The translations under genes and the position numbers were made by a program. From an uncultured Bacilli bacterium (GTDB lineage: Bacteria > Bacillota_I > Bacilli_A > RF39 > UBA660): a stretch of 47,589 bases of DNA. Below, in pieces: positions 1-11,218 of this stretch. The notes beneath the pieces are model-generated. The model was not told the origin of the DNA, ran no database searches, and saw nothing but the letters and a program-made list of their open reading frames with translations. Positions within the stretch are counted from its first letter, which is position 1, and each line of letters opens with the position of its first letter. The stretch covers positions 1 to 47,589 of the forward strand of contig CANQYB010000006.1 in the NCBI GenBank assembly GCA_947627975.1, in the 5' to 3' direction.

Positions 1-30
1 CCCCCCCCAGTCAAGAAAGTGTTCATAAGT
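1..30 (-). promoter_or_regulatory. Partial G-tract promoter module: upstream 11-mer, -35 TTGACT, then G8 running off the window edge
   Basis: Plus strand C8(1-8)-AGTCAA(9-14)-N5-TGTTCATAAGT(20-30). Minus strand reads ACTTATGAACA-N5-TTGACT-GGGGGGGG. Same layout as 46190-46230 and 47466-47509; the -10 would lie outside the window. Confidence 0.65.
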
Positions 31-53
31 TTTTAATAAATATCCAAAAAAAA

Positions 54-65
54 AAGTTACTATAA
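54..65. repeat. Left copy of 12-bp direct repeat AAGTTACTATAA flanking the IS
   Basis: Identical to 1120-1131; abuts the left IS end. Confidence 0.7.
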
Positions 66-1119
66 TGAACTTGTCAATAAAAAGTAGACAGTAAAAAGCT
101 ATTATTTAAACCCTAATTGAGTTCTATATTCAATTGGGGTTTTATAATTTAAAGCGTAACTAGGTCTTAAGTAATTATGATCATAAATAATAGCATTTAT
201 ATAATCTTCAACTGTTTCATAATCATCTTGTTTGAAATCTATATACATTTCTTTTTTTAACCAGCCGTTTTTTGATTCAATTATTGGATTATCTGTTGAA
301 GTTCCTATTCTCGACATTGACCTAATTATGTTATAATCTTTATGGGCATTGTTAAATGCTACAGAAGAGTATATATTACCTTGATCTGAGTGAAAAATTG
401 TGTCTTGGTCTTTATATCCTCATTTTATTTTGTTATTCAACATTTCTTCTAAAGCTGCTTTATGATTTGCCATACTTACTCCATGATAGAATGGTTTTAC
501 ATCAGAACCAATTATGGAATCATCAAATGCATCGACATAATATGTCCAATCATATCTTTGACTTTTAAACCATATCATCGTTGTATCTGATGTTATTTTT
601 TCTAAAGGTCTAGTTGTTTTCCAATTATTATTAATAAGATTAGGATATTTTATTGATTCTTCTCCTGGTTTTTTATAGACAGAATAGTGTTTAGCTTTAC
701 TTCTTATTTTTAATATTTTACACACTTTATGGACTAAATTATCTGATACTACCCATCCTGTTTCTTTTTTTATTAAATAATTAATTCTATGATATCCATA
801 ACTTGGCTTCCTTTTATGGATATCTATTATTAATGACTCTAAATCTCTACGATTTTTTTCATATTGATTTAATTAGTTTTTAACCATTTATAATAACCAC
901 TTCTTGATATATTCATTACTCTACATAAAGCCCTAACATTAAATTCTTTACTTAATGTTTCTACTATTTCAAATTTTATTTGTTTTTCTTCTTTTGGATG
1001 GTAATTATTCTTTCCTCCTTTTGGTCTTCCACTTGGCATTTTATCATCTCCTTTATTAAATTATACCAAAGAAAAAGTAAGCACATCTTTTTTGTGTCTA
1101 CTTTTATCTTACAACTTCA
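66..1119 (-). mobile_element. Decayed IS3-like insertion sequence
   Basis: Ends TGAAC.../...GTTCA-type with imperfect terminal inverted repeats (TGAACTTGTCAATAAAAAGTAGACAGTAAAAAG against TGAAGTTGTAAGATAAAAGTAGACACAAAAAAG). The interior encodes a DDE integrase-like transposase. A 12-bp direct repeat abuts both ends. Confidence 0.8.
102..1039 (-). pseudogene. IS3-family OrfB-like transposase, interrupted by two in-frame stops
   Basis: Reading MPSGRPKGGKNN...ALCRVMNISRSGYYKWLKTN*LNQYEKNRRDLESL...YGYHRINYL...HSDQGNIYSS...NPIIESKNGWLKKEMY...YNHxLRPS-like motifs. One continuous frame broken only by TAA (873-875) and TGA (420-422). Confidence 0.8.
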
Positions 1120-1146
1120 AAGTTACTATAAAGTAACTTTTTTTAT
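1119..1146 (-). terminator. Intrinsic terminator downstream of dnaJ
   Basis: Hairpin AAAGTTAC-TATAAA-GTAACTTT with flanking A/T runs just after the dnaJ stop codon. Confidence 0.55.
1120..1131. repeat. Right copy of 12-bp direct repeat AAGTTACTATAA flanking the IS
   Basis: Identical to 54-65; abuts the right IS end. Confidence 0.7.
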
Positions 1147-2249
1147 AAATATTTATTAAATTTTTTAAATTCTGATGAATTATCAAGTGGAGTTTCAGAT
1201 AATTCCTTTAATAATTCTTTTTGTCTACGTGATAATTTTGTTGGTGTTATGATATTTAATATAACATACATATCTCCTGTACCATTATGTTCAGTAATTA
1301 TTCCTTTACCTTTTAATTTTAATTTATCTCCTGTTTGTGCACCTTCTTTAATTGTCAAAATAACATTATCATAAACTGTAGGAATTTCTTTTTCACATCC
1401 CAAGGAAGCTTCAGTAATTGTAAGAGGAACCTCTAAATAAATATCATTTTCATCTCGTTCAAATAAAGAATGTTTTTCAACTTTAAATTCAATATAAATA
1501 TCTCCAGGATATCCACCATTTTTTCCAGCCGGACCTTTGCCACTTAATCTAATTCTTGAACCAGTATCTACTCCTTTAGGAACTTTAATTACTATTTCTT
1601 TATTTTTCTTTATTCTTCCATTTCCTCTACATGAAGAACAAGTTTTTTTCATAGTTGATCCTGTTCCATGACAATATGGACATGTTGTCCTTGATTGAAA
1701 AGAACCAAAAAAAGAATTTGTCTGTTGAACTAATACTCCTGTTCCATGACAATTACTACATTCAATTTTATCAAAACCACCTTCACCGTGGCATTCTTCA
1801 CAATCTTCTTCTATATCTATTTTTATGCTTTTTTTACAGCCTTCAACGGCTTCCATAAATGATAAATTAATTCTAACTAAAACATCTTCTCCATCAACTG
1901 CTTGATTTCCTTTAGATTTTTTTCTTCTACCAAAATTCATTCCAAATAAATCACCTAATATATCATCAAGGTCAATATCAACACTGGAAAATCCGCCAAA
2001 GCCTCCAAAACCTGATGCTCCTCCACCAAAATTAGGTGCATCATGACCAAAACGATCATATTGAGCTTTTTTTTCTGGATCTGATAAAACTGAATATGCC
2101 TCAGAAATTTCTTTAAATTTTTCTTCACTTCCTGATTCTTTATTTAAATCAGGATGATATTTTTTAGCAAGCTTACGAAATGCACTTTTAATTTCTTGTT
2201 CACTTGCTCCTTTTTGAAGACCTAAAACTTCATAATAATCTTTTTTCAA
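1143..2249 (-). CDS. dnaJ: Chaperone DnaJ (TTG start)
   Basis: J domain ([24 protein letters not shown]), G/F region, four CxxCxGxG-type zinc motifs. Confidence 0.98.
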   Translation of the reverse strand: MKKDYYEVLGLQKGASEQEIKSAFRKLAKKYHPDLNKESGSEEKFKEISEAYSVLSDPEKKAQYDRFGHDAPNFGGGASGFGGFGGFSSVDIDLDDILGDLFGMNFGRRKKSKGNQAVDGEDVLVRINLSFMEAVEGCKKSIKIDIEEDCEECHGEGGFDKIECSNCHGTGVLVQQTNSFFGSFQSRTTCPYCHGTGSTMKKTCSSCRGNGRIKKNKEIVIKVPKGVDTGSRIRLSGKGPAGKNGGYPGDIYIEFKVEKHSLFERDENDIYLEVPLTITEASLGCEKEIPTVYDNVILTIKEGAQTGDKLKLKGKGIITEHNGTGDMYVILNIITPTKLSRRQKELLKELSETPLDNSSEFKKFNKYL

Positions 2250-2251
2250 AT

Positions 2252-4051
2252 TTATACCTCCTTACTATATATAGAATCAAATTCATCAATTAAGGAATCA
2301 AAATAATCTATAGCATTTTTGTATACATTTTTATCTTCTAAATCAATTCCTAAAATTTTAAATGCTTCAGTTGGCCATTTATCTGAGCCAGTTTTCAAGA
2401 ATTTTATATAATCATCAAGCATTTTTTTATCACCATCAATAATTTTTGATGCAACATATGCTGCTACACATATACAAATTGCATAACTAAATAAATAAAA
2501 ATTATTATAAAAATGTGATCGAGTAATCCAACCATTTTTTAAAAATTTATTCATTTTTACTGAATTACCATAATATTTTTTATAGGAATTATATGATAAC
2601 TCATCTAAATAATCTTTAGTTAAAGATCCTCCATTTAAAACTTTATCATACATATCAAGTTCCATTTTTCCTTCTCTAACTGCTCCAAAAAGATTATTAA
2701 TAATTATATCCAAAATATTATTTATACCAGCTAATTTTTCGTTTTTATCATTACTATTTTGGGATATATAATATGATAAAAGAAATTCATTAGTTAATGA
2801 TGCAACTTCAACAACATGAAGAGAAATTTCACGATATTGTAATGGAACATTTTCATTTAAGAAACTACTTTGAACATTATGACCAGATTCATGAGCTATA
2901 GTAGATAAAGAAGATAAATTATTTTGAAAACTCATTAAAATACGAGAATTTTTTGATATAGAAGAAGCAGAATAAGCACCACTACGCTTCCCCTTATATT
3001 GACAATAATCAATATATTTATTTTTAATAATTGCATCATATTTATTTAAATAATCTTTTCCAAGTGGTTTAAGAGATTGTCTAATAATTTCTTGTGCTTC
3101 TTCTATTGTATACTCTTTATCTGATGAAACTAAATCAAGAGACATATCATATTGTTGTAATTCATCTAAATTTAAAACTTTTCTTCTTAAATTATAATAT
3201 TTTTGTAATACGGGAATTTCCTTTTCAGTTATACTTATAAGTGTATCGAAAACTTTATTTGACATATTAAGTTCAAATAATTTTTCATCCCAAGAACTTT
3301 TATAATGGTAGATTTTAGCAAGAGAATTACTCATTTTAACATATCCATTTAAAAGTGATGCAGAGGTTTGACCATATTGAGCAATTTTAGTATTAAATAA
3401 CTTATAAACTTTTTTTCTAATTTCCTGATTTTTACACTTCATTAAAAAACTATAATTATTCATTGCAATTTCATAATTTTTACCATCATCAAATTTAATT
3501 TTTCCATAATTATGTTCATTATTTAAAAGATTAGAAGAAATATCACTATAACAGTTCATAGAATTTACAAGTTCTGATACAATAAGTTCTTCTGATTCCG
3601 TTAAAACATGTTCCTTTTCCCGATAAGATTTATCTAAATCTGCCTTAAATTCCAATAATTTTTTCTCTTTTTTAAATAAACTCTCATACTCTTCTTTAGA
3701 TAATTTTAAAAGTTCTGGTAAAAAGAAACAAATATTTTCATCAAATTTTGTTCCTAATAGACTAACTTTATTTTCTCTTTCAATGTTTTTGGATATACCA
3801 AGTTCTTGATCATTAACTAATGAAGAATAAACAATTAAATTTTCCCATAAAGAAATAGCAGTTATTTCTTTACTTAAAAATTCGTATAATTTACTTGGAT
3901 TTTTAGTACATCCTTTATAATTTTTTAATTCTAAAATTAATTTTTCAGCTTCTTTAAAACTTTTATTAAAATCTTTTTCATTTTGAAAATATTCACTTAA
4001 ATCCCATTTATATTTTTCTGGAACTTCACTTCTATTTTTATATGATTGCAT
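2252..4051 (-). CDS. pepF: Oligoendopeptidase F, M3 family metallopeptidase
   Basis: HESGH zinc-binding motif ([13 protein letters not shown]) and PepF-type full-length architecture. Confidence 0.95.
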   Translation of the reverse strand: MQSYKNRSEVPEKYKWDLSEYFQNEKDFNKSFKEAEKLILELKNYKGCTKNPSKLYEFLSKEITAISLWENLIVYSSLVNDQELGISKNIERENKVSLLGTKFDENICFFLPELLKLSKEEYESLFKKEKKLLEFKADLDKSYREKEHVLTESEELIVSELVNSMNCYSDISSNLLNNEHNYGKIKFDDGKNYEIAMNNYSFLMKCKNQEIRKKVYKLFNTKIAQYGQTSASLLNGYVKMSNSLAKIYHYKSSWDEKLFELNMSNKVFDTLISITEKEIPVLQKYYNLRRKVLNLDELQQYDMSLDLVSSDKEYTIEEAQEIIRQSLKPLGKDYLNKYDAIIKNKYIDYCQYKGKRSGAYSASSISKNSRILMSFQNNLSSLSTIAHESGHNVQSSFLNENVPLQYREISLHVVEVASLTNEFLLSYYISQNSNDKNEKLAGINNILDIIINNLFGAVREGKMELDMYDKVLNGGSLTKDYLDELSYNSYKKYYGNSVKMNKFLKNGWITRSHFYNNFYLFSYAICICVAAYVASKIIDGDKKMLDDYIKFLKTGSDKWPTEAFKILGIDLEDKNVYKNAIDYFDSLIDEFDSIYSKEV

Positions 4052-4074
4052 TATAAAACCTTTCTAATATCAGT

Positions 4075-4102
4075 TAAAAGTTCTAGTTTCCTAGAACTTT
4101 TA
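4075..4102 (-). terminator. Intercistronic hairpin between dnaK and pepF, 12-bp stem with GAAA tetraloop
   Basis: Minus strand TAAAAGTTCTAG-GAAA-CTAGAACTTTTA. Only a short T run follows, so it may be a partial terminator or an RNA stability element. Confidence 0.55.
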
Positions 4103-4112
4103 CTTAACAATA

Positions 4113-5969
4113 TTATTTTTCTTCGTATTCAGCTTCTTCTACATCTGATTTTTTAGTTTTCTTATCACTTTTTTTATCTTTATCTTCTTGTTTTTGTTCT
4201 TCTTGAGCTTTTTTAGCAGCTTCTTCATAAACTTTTTGAGATAATTTCATTGCTTTTTCATTTAAAGCATCTTTTTTAGATTTAATTGTTTCCATATCAT
4301 TTTTGTCTAATGCTTCTTTTAATTCTTTAATAGCTTTTTCAGCTTCTTCTACATCTTTTTTATCTGCTTTATCTCCCAAATCTTTTATAGCTTTTTCTGT
4401 AGCAAATATTATTTGTTCAGATTCATTCTTAATTTCAGCTTCTTCTTTACGTTTTTCATCTGCTTCTTTATTTGCTTCAGCTTCTTTTACCATTTTATCA
4501 ATTTCTTCATCACTTAAAGCACCAGATGATGTAATTGTGATTGATTGTTCTTTATTAGTACCTAAATCTTTAGCAGTAACATTTACTATTCCATTTGCAT
4601 CGATGTCAAATTTAACTTCAATTTGTGGTACACCTCGTGGTGCAGGTGGAATATTAGTAAGTTGAAATCTTCCTAATGTTTTATTATCAGCAGCCATTTT
4701 ACGTTCACCTTGTAAAACATGAATATCTACAGCTGGTTGATTATCAGCAGCAGTTGAGAAAACTTGTGACTTACTTGTTGGGATTGTTGTATTTCTTGGA
4801 ATAAGAACAGTCATAATATCTCCAAGTGTTTCAATACCAAGTGATAATGGAGTAACATCTAGAAGTACTAAATCATCAACTTCACCAGTAAGTACACCAC
4901 CTTGAATAGCTGCACCCATTGCAACAACTTCATCAGGATTTACTCCTTTTGATGGTTCTTGTCCAAGCTCATCTTTAACAAGTTTTTGAATATATGGAAT
5001 ACGAGTTGAACCACCAACTAAAATAACTTTATCAATATCATTTTTAGTCATATTAGCATCTTTTAGTGCTTGACGAACAGGTTCTTTAGTCTTTTCAAAT
5101 AAATCCATACATAAATTTTCAAATTTAGCACGAGTTAAAGACATTTCTAAATGAAGTGGTCCATCATTTCCTTGCGAAATAAATGGAAGAGAAATAGAAG
5201 CAGTAGTTGATGCAGATAAATCTTTTTTAGCTTTTTCAGCTGCATCTTTAAGTCTTTGCATTGCCATTTTATCTTTTGTAAGATCGATTCCATTTTCTTT
5301 TTTAAATTCATCAGCAAGATAATCAATTATTTTTTGATCAAAATCATCTCCACCAAGTCTATTATTTCCACTAGTAGATTTTACTTCAAAAATTCCATCC
5401 CCAAGTTCTAGAATAGAAACATCAAATGTTCCTCCACCTAAATCATAAACCAAAATAGTGTGATTCTGATCTTGTTTATCAAGTCCATATGCTAAAGATG
5501 CTGCTGTTGGTTCATTTATTATTCTTTCAACTTCAAGACCAGCAATTTTACCAGCATTTTTAGTTGCTTGACGTTCAGCATCGTTAAAATATGCTGGAAC
5601 AGTAATAACTGCTTTTGTTATTTTTTCACCAACATATGCCTCAGCATCAGCTTTAATTTTACTTAAAATTTTTGCACTAATTTCCTCAGCAGTATATTTT
5701 TTTCCATTAACTTCAACTTTTTCTTTTGTACCCATTTTTCTTTTAATTGATGAAACAGTACCATTAAAGTTAGTAACTGCTTGACGTTTTGCAACATCAC
5801 CAACCATTTCTTCCCCATTTTTTTCTGCAAATACTGAAGGTGTAGTACGATTTCCCTCAGAATTTGGAATAACTTTTGGTTCTCCACCTTCTAAAATTGC
5901 ACAACAACTATTAGTTGTTCCTAAATCAATACCTATAATTTTTGCCATATTATTCACTCTCCTATTCAT
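4113..5969 (-). CDS. dnaK: Chaperone DnaK (Hsp70)
   Basis: [38 protein letters not shown] motifs. True start is probably the internal [10 protein letters not shown]. Confidence 0.98.
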   Translation of the reverse strand: MNRRVNNMAKIIGIDLGTTNSCCAILEGGEPKVIPNSEGNRTTPSVFAEKNGEEMVGDVAKRQAVTNFNGTVSSIKRKMGTKEKVEVNGKKYTAEEISAKILSKIKADAEAYVGEKITKAVITVPAYFNDAERQATKNAGKIAGLEVERIINEPTAASLAYGLDKQDQNHTILVYDLGGGTFDVSILELGDGIFEVKSTSGNNRLGGDDFDQKIIDYLADEFKKENGIDLTKDKMAMQRLKDAAEKAKKDLSASTTASISLPFISQGNDGPLHLEMSLTRAKFENLCMDLFEKTKEPVRQALKDANMTKNDIDKVILVGGSTRIPYIQKLVKDELGQEPSKGVNPDEVVAMGAAIQGGVLTGEVDDLVLLDVTPLSLGIETLGDIMTVLIPRNTTIPTSKSQVFSTAADNQPAVDIHVLQGERKMAADNKTLGRFQLTNIPPAPRGVPQIEVKFDIDANGIVNVTAKDLGTNKEQSITITSSGALSDEEIDKMVKEAEANKEADEKRKEEAEIKNESEQIIFATEKAIKDLGDKADKKDVEEAEKAIKELKEALDKNDMETIKSKKDALNEKAMKLSQKVYEEAAKKAQEEQKQEDKDKKSDKKTKKSDVEEAEYEEK

Positions 5970-6507
5970 TTACTTTGACCATGGCAGGTCTTATTATTTT
6001 ATCTTTATAAATATAACCTTTTTGTAACACTTCAGTTACTATATTAGATTCGTATTTATCATTTTTATCTGTAAGTACTGCTTGCATAGAATTTGGATCA
6101 AATTCTTTATGTAAAGCTTCAATTTCTTTTACTCCATAAGTATTTAAAACACCTATTAAATTAGTATAAATCATTTTAAAACCACTTAGGAATTTTGAAA
6201 GTTCATCATCCAAATTATCATCATCTTTAATAATTGCTCTTTCAAAATTATCTATTGTTTCAAGTATTGCTTTTATTAAATCTTGACCATCATATTTTAT
6301 TATCAAATTTTTTTCTTCTTCAGCATGTCTTTTAATATTTTGAATTTCTGCATTTAGTCTAAGTAATTTATCATCTTTTTCTTGTAATTCTTTTTTTAAT
6401 GTTGCAATTAATTTATCATTTTTTTTATTATCTTTTTGTTTTTCTATTTTTTCTTTTTCAACGTTTTTATCTTTTTTACAATTTTGTTTTTTCTTGTTTT
6501 CTTCCAT
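5962..6507 (-). CDS. grpE: Nucleotide exchange factor GrpE
   Basis: GrpE-like coiled coil plus C-terminal [21 protein letters not shown]; operon position. Confidence 0.96.
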   Translation of the reverse strand: MEENKKKQNCKKDKNVEKEKIEKQKDNKKNDKLIATLKKELQEKDDKLLRLNAEIQNIKRHAEEEKNLIIKYDGQDLIKAILETIDNFERAIIKDDDNLDDELSKFLSGFKMIYTNLIGVLNTYGVKEIEALHKEFDPNSMQAVLTDKNDKYESNIVTEVLQKGYIYKDKIIRPAMVKVNE

Positions 6508-7511
6508 TATTTATCTCCTTCAAATTGTTTTTTTATATAATCTAAAATTCCCACAACTTTATCATATTCCATTCTTTTAGGTCCAACAACAGCTATAGTT
6601 CCTTCTTCCCCATTTAAATGATAATGAGTTTTAATAATAGTTACGTTAGAATCAAATTCAGTTTCATTTCCTATATAAATATTAATTCCTTTTTCTTTGT
6701 TTTCTTCAATTTTAGTAACTAATTTTTCATCATCTAACTTATCAATTAATCTTCTTACTTCCTCAATATTATTACTATATTCAGGTTGTTTTAAAATATT
6801 AGATTTTCCACCAAATACTACATTATTTTTAGTAAAATCATTAAAAGCATCATAGAAAATATTATAAACTGTTTCATATTGTTTAATTATTTTTGCAATT
6901 TCTGGTTTAATTTCATATTCTAATCTCATATTAACTTCATCAATTGGAGTACCTTTTAACATTTTATTAATAATTTCTGATGTTTTGATTATTTCATTAA
7001 TTGATATATTATTAGGAATTTTAAACTGTTTATTTTCCACTATTCCTTTATTAGTACAAACAAGTGCTACTATATGATTATCATCAATTTCAATAATATC
7101 AATTTGTCTTAATAAATTATCCTTGGAACTTTTACCTAAAACAACAGATGTATAATTAGTAATTTCTGAAATAATTTCAACACACTTACTAATTGCATCA
7201 TTAACTTCTAAAGAATTATTTTGAAAAATTGTTTGTAATTTAAGAATATCTTCGCCAGTTAATTCTTTAGGAACCATTAGATTATCTACATAATACTTAT
7301 ACCCTTTTTCTGAAGGTATTCTTCCAGATGATAAATGAGTTTTTTCAAGCAATCCCATCTTTTCTAAGCTAGCCATTTCATTTCTAATTGTTGCAGATGA
7401 ACAATTAAATTTTTCACATAAAGATGTTGAACCAACAGGTTTAACAGTCTTTATATAATTTTCTACTATTTCTTTTAAAAGATCTTTTTGCCTTTTATCC
7501 AAATGCATCAC
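6507..7511 (-). CDS. hrcA: Heat-inducible transcription repressor HrcA
   Basis: N-terminal winged helix (LDKRQKDLLKEIVENYIKTVKPVGS...SSATIRNEMASLEKMGLLEKTHLSSGRIPSEKGY), C-terminal GPKRMEYDKVVGIL. Confidence 0.97.
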   Translation of the reverse strand: MMHLDKRQKDLLKEIVENYIKTVKPVGSTSLCEKFNCSSATIRNEMASLEKMGLLEKTHLSSGRIPSEKGYKYYVDNLMVPKELTGEDILKLQTIFQNNSLEVNDAISKCVEIISEITNYTSVVLGKSSKDNLLRQIDIIEIDDNHIVALVCTNKGIVENKQFKIPNNISINEIIKTSEIINKMLKGTPIDEVNMRLEYEIKPEIAKIIKQYETVYNIFYDAFNDFTKNNVVFGGKSNILKQPEYSNNIEEVRRLIDKLDDEKLVTKIEENKEKGINIYIGNETEFDSNVTIIKTHYHLNGEEGTIAVVGPKRMEYDKVVGILDYIKKQFEGDK

Positions 7512-7520
7512 ATCCTTAAA

Positions 7521-7547
7521 TTAGCACACTATTTTTTCCAGTGCTAA
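7521..7547 (-). promoter_or_regulatory. CIRCE-like operator 2 (HrcA site)
   Basis: TTAGCACTG-N9-GTGTGCTAA on the minus strand, between the -10 and the hrcA start. Confidence 0.85.
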
Positions 7548-7551
7548 TTAC

Positions 7552-7580
7552 ATTATAATATTATGCTTAGCACTTGTCAA
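7552..7580 (-). promoter_or_regulatory. Sigma-A promoter of the hrcA operon
   Basis: TTGACA (7575-7580), 17-bp spacer, TATAAT (7552-7557). Confidence 0.88.
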
Positions 7581-7594
7581 TATATGAGTGCTAA
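7567..7594 (-). promoter_or_regulatory. CIRCE-like operator 1 overlapping the -35
   Basis: TTAGCACTC-N10-AAGTGCTAA on the minus strand. Confidence 0.82.
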
Positions 7595-7611
7595 TTTTTT
7601 TATTTTTTTAA

Positions 7612-7643
7612 TAAAAAAAATAATCTCTTTTAGATTATTTATT
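7612..7643 (-). terminator. Intrinsic terminator after trmK
   Basis: Minus strand AATAATCT-AAAAG-AGATTATT followed by a T run; overlaps the CDS end. Confidence 0.7.
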
Positions 7644-8300
7644 TAAATTTTTAATAATTTTATTTAATAATTTAATTTTTTTATTTATTAGTTTTTTTTG
7701 ATATGATTTTTCAGGAATATTTTTACTAATAAATATTGCATTTTCTAAACATTCTTTGAAAAACCATAAATTATTTTTATCTTTTCTCAAAATAGGACCA
7801 AAGTAATAATCAGAATAATTATATATTTTATTGCCTCTTTTAAATTTCATTGTTATATAATTTATTTTTTTATCTTTAATGACATTTTCATCTTCTATAA
7901 TAAAATTTTCTTTTTTTAAAAAATTTCGCAAATAATAATAATCATTATTAGTTTGTATAATTATTTTTTTTATTGTTTTTATTTTTTTTATTCCTCTTAA
8001 TATTTTTATTATATTTTTAGTTCCCAATCCACTTATTACAAGCGTATTTATATTTGTCAAATCAATTTTTTTTATTCCATCAGATAAAATGGGAGTTATT
8101 TCTTTTTCTAAACCATATTTTTTTATATTTTTTTTAGCATTATTTAAAGCTTGGTCTAAAATATCAGACACTATAATATTTTTTAAACCCATTTCTTTAA
8201 CTAAATAGATATCTAAAAGAGCATGATCACATCCTATATCGCAAATTAAATCATCTTTTTTAATATAATTAGCAATAGATTTTAAACGCTTACTAATCAC
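7635..8300 (-). CDS. trmK: tRNA (adenine(22)-N1)-methyltransferase TrmK-like
   Basis: SAM-binding [15 protein letters not shown]; downstream of rpoD as in many Bacillota. Confidence 0.85.
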   Translation of the reverse strand: MISKRLKSIANYIKKDDLICDIGCDHALLDIYLVKEMGLKNIIVSDILDQALNNAKKNIKKYGLEKEITPILSDGIKKIDLTNINTLVISGLGTKNIIKILRGIKKIKTIKKIIIQTNNDYYYLRNFLKKENFIIEDENVIKDKKINYITMKFKRGNKIYNYSDYYFGPILRKDKNNLWFFKECLENAIFISKNIPEKSYQKKLINKKIKLLNKIIKNLNK

Positions 8301-9393
8301 TTAAAAAATCCTTTAATTTTTTAGCACGCGATGGATGTCTTAATTTGCGTAGTGCCTTAGCTTCAATTTGTCTTATTCTTTCACGAGTAACATTAAATCT
8401 TTTTCCAACTTCTTCTAAGGTATGATTTGTACCATCAATAAGTCCAAATCTAAGTTCTAATACTTCTTTTTCTCTTTCTTGTAAAGTATCTAAAACAGCT
8501 TTTATTTCTTCTTTTAGTATTTCATTGGTTGCATATTCTTCCGGCCCCATATTAGTAGCATCAGGCACAAAATCTCCTAAATGAGAATCATCTTCTTCAC
8601 CAATAGGTGTTTCAAGTGATACTGGCTCTTGAGAAATTTTAATTACTTCTCTTACTTTATCAACAGAAATTCCCATTCTCTTAGCTATTTCTTCTTCACT
8701 TGGTTCTCTATTTAACTCTAAAGTCATTTGTCTTTGGACTCTAGCCATTTTATTAATAGTTTCTACCATGTGGACTGGAACACGAATAGTTCTAGCTTGA
8801 TCAGCTAAAGCACGAGTTATTGCTTGTCTAATCCACCATGTTGCATATGTGGAAAATTTATATCCTTTATCATAGTCAAATTTTTCTACGGCTTTCATTA
8901 AACCAATATTTCCTTCTTGGATTAAATCTAAAAATAATAAACCTCTTCCCACATATCTTTTGGCAATTGAAACTACTAAACGTAAATTAGACTCAGCAAG
9001 TAAGTTTTTAGCTATTTCATCGCCTTCAGCTACTTTTTTAGATAATTCTAATTCCTCTTCAGTTGAAAGTAATGGTATTCTACCAATTTCCTTTAAATAC
9101 ATTCTAACTGGGTCATCAATATTTATATCTTTTGTTAATTCTTCTTCATCTAAAATAATATTTTCTGTTTTTACATTTCCCCCATTATTGTCATCTTCAT
9201 CATCTGTTACAACATCAATATTATTTTCTACAAATGTATTATATAAATCATCTAATGTATCGTTATCAATTTCTAGTCCTTTTAAAGCCTTAGCTAATTC
9301 CTCAAAAGTAATATAACCTTTTTCTTTTCCAATTTTTATTAATTCTTCTTTTCTTTCTTCAAAACTTTTAATTTCTTGTATATTTTTTTCCAT
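8293..9393 (-). CDS. rpoD: RNA polymerase primary sigma factor
   Basis: Regions 1.2-4.2: [77 protein letters not shown]. Confidence 0.98.
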   Translation of the reverse strand: MEKNIQEIKSFEERKEELIKIGKEKGYITFEELAKALKGLEIDNDTLDDLYNTFVENNIDVVTDDEDDNNGGNVKTENIILDEEELTKDINIDDPVRMYLKEIGRIPLLSTEEELELSKKVAEGDEIAKNLLAESNLRLVVSIAKRYVGRGLLFLDLIQEGNIGLMKAVEKFDYDKGYKFSTYATWWIRQAITRALADQARTIRVPVHMVETINKMARVQRQMTLELNREPSEEEIAKRMGISVDKVREVIKISQEPVSLETPIGEEDDSHLGDFVPDATNMGPEEYATNEILKEEIKAVLDTLQEREKEVLELRFGLIDGTNHTLEEVGKRFNVTRERIRQIEAKALRKLRHPSRAKKLKDFLSD

Positions 9394-9395
9394 AA

Positions 9396-11126
9396 TTACA
9401 CTTCCTTTTTTAATTTAGTTATCTCTTTAACTATTTCTATTTTTTTCATTTCATTATTTTCTTCTTTTAATTCTTTTTTTAACCTTTGAATTTTTTCCTT
9501 AACTAAGTAATTTTCAATAACTTCAATATAATTTTCCATCTCTTTAGGTGAAACAAATATTTTATCATTTTCTTTAATAATTTCAAGTACAATATCAGCA
9601 TTTATCTCTTTTTCTAAAGAAAAAGTTATAAAATCTGCCATATTGATAAAACCATTTATTTCATAAAAATATATAATATCATTTACAATACTACGATGTT
9701 TTTTCAAAGGTAAATATCCTAATTTTTTTTGATACATTTTAATATATATTGAATCTTGCATCATAAAGTAAATAATAGCCTCACTTGCCAAAATATCTTT
9801 ACTTTTTTTATGTTTTTCTGATTCTTTATTATTAGTTTTTATCATTTTTGTAATTTTATTATCTTTTTGGTTATTTAATTTTTTAAATAAAGTTTTATAA
9901 TCTAAATCATAATCTTTACTCAACTTTTTTAAAACTACTTCAATTGTTATATCATCTTTTTCATTTTTTAAAGAATCTAGCACTTCATTTATATATTTAA
10001 CTAAATCTTTAGTTTCCGATAAATTTTTATTATTTTTTAAATAGTTAATTTTAAATGACAAATAACTCATTGGTTTTTTTAAATAATTTAAAAATTCTTC
10101 TTTTCCTTTTTTGGTTATAAATTCATCAGGATCTTTAAAATCAGTTATTCGAACTATTTTTACATCAATATTTGCTTTTTCTAAAATTTCTCCATTACTA
10201 TAAGTAGCTTTTTCACCAGCAAAGTCATTATCTAATAGCAAATAAACGGGTACTCTTAATTTTTTTATTAAATCAACTTGATTATTAGTTAAAGCTGTTC
10301 CTGATAATGCCACACAATAATTAATGTCATTTTCACATAATCTAATTACGTCCATTTGTCCTTCAACAATAATTAATTTTTTAGATTTTTTTACTTCTTT
10401 TTTGGCAATATGATAATTATATAAAAACTCTCCCTTTTTAAATATTTTTGACTCTTTAGAATTAATATACTTTGCTTGATTTTTTTCATCATTATATATA
10501 CGAGCCGAAAAACCAATAACTTGTCCATCTTCATCAAATAAAGGAAACATTATTCTATTTTGAAAATAATCATAATCATTAGTCATTAACCCAAGTTCAT
10601 TTAAAAAACTTTTTTCATAACCTTTTTTTTGTAAAATATTAACTAAATTATCTTTTGAGGGTAAAGAAAGACCAATTTTAAAATTATCAATTGTTTTTTC
10701 GGTAAGATTACGATCTTTTAAATATTTTAAAGCTTTTTTACCAAAAGTAGTATTTAAATTATTTATATAATATTTACATACAAATTCCAACAAAATATGT
10801 TCTTTATCATCTTTTATTTTATTTTTTTTGTAAGTATTATTAAATGTTAACCCGATATTTTTAGCAACTATCGACACTGCTTCCATAAATGATACATTTT
10901 CATAATCTTTAACAAATGAAAAAACATTTCCTGATGCTCCACAAACAAAACATTTATAAATTTGCTTTTCGGGAGAAATACTCATTGAAGGATTATGATC
11001 ATCATGAAAAGGACAAACAGCAAAATAATTTTTTCCTTTTTTAGTAATTGAAATATAAGATGAAATTATAGAAACTATATCTGCTTTTTCTCTTATTTCA
11101 TTTATTTGATTAAATGAATTTGTCAT
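9396..11126 (-). CDS. dnaG: DNA primase DnaG
   Basis: CHC2 zinc finger ([10 protein letters not shown]...[11 protein letters not shown]) and Toprim ([24 protein letters not shown]). Confidence 0.97.
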   Translation of the reverse strand: MTNSFNQINEIREKADIVSIISSYISITKKGKNYFAVCPFHDDHNPSMSISPEKQIYKCFVCGASGNVFSFVKDYENVSFMEAVSIVAKNIGLTFNNTYKKNKIKDDKEHILLEFVCKYYINNLNTTFGKKALKYLKDRNLTEKTIDNFKIGLSLPSKDNLVNILQKKGYEKSFLNELGLMTNDYDYFQNRIMFPLFDEDGQVIGFSARIYNDEKNQAKYINSKESKIFKKGEFLYNYHIAKKEVKKSKKLIIVEGQMDVIRLCENDINYCVALSGTALTNNQVDLIKKLRVPVYLLLDNDFAGEKATYSNGEILEKANIDVKIVRITDFKDPDEFITKKGKEEFLNYLKKPMSYLSFKINYLKNNKNLSETKDLVKYINEVLDSLKNEKDDITIEVVLKKLSKDYDLDYKTLFKKLNNQKDNKITKMIKTNNKESEKHKKSKDILASEAIIYFMMQDSIYIKMYQKKLGYLPLKKHRSIVNDIIYFYEINGFINMADFITFSLEKEINADIVLEIIKENDKIFVSPKEMENYIEVIENYLVKEKIQRLKKELKEENNEMKKIEIVKEITKLKKEV

Positions 11127-11218
11127 AAAAATGCTCCTCTAATAATATATATACGCCTAAATTTTTATTTTTCCTTTTTTTTTGTAAAAAAAAAGACATA
11201 TTATTTAATATATCAATA

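Noticed and set aside
420-422. TGA recoded as tryptophan (genetic code 4)
   Set aside because: TGA serves as a stop in translationally coupled gene overlaps, conserved genes use TGG, and a TAA also interrupts the same transposase.
4303-4665. 120-aa plus-strand ORF antisense to dnaK (also 8960-9316 in rpoD, 29574-29852 in lepA, 1655-1858 in dnaJ)
   Set aside because: Shadow ORFs of strongly conserved genes with biased Ser/Leu/Ile composition.
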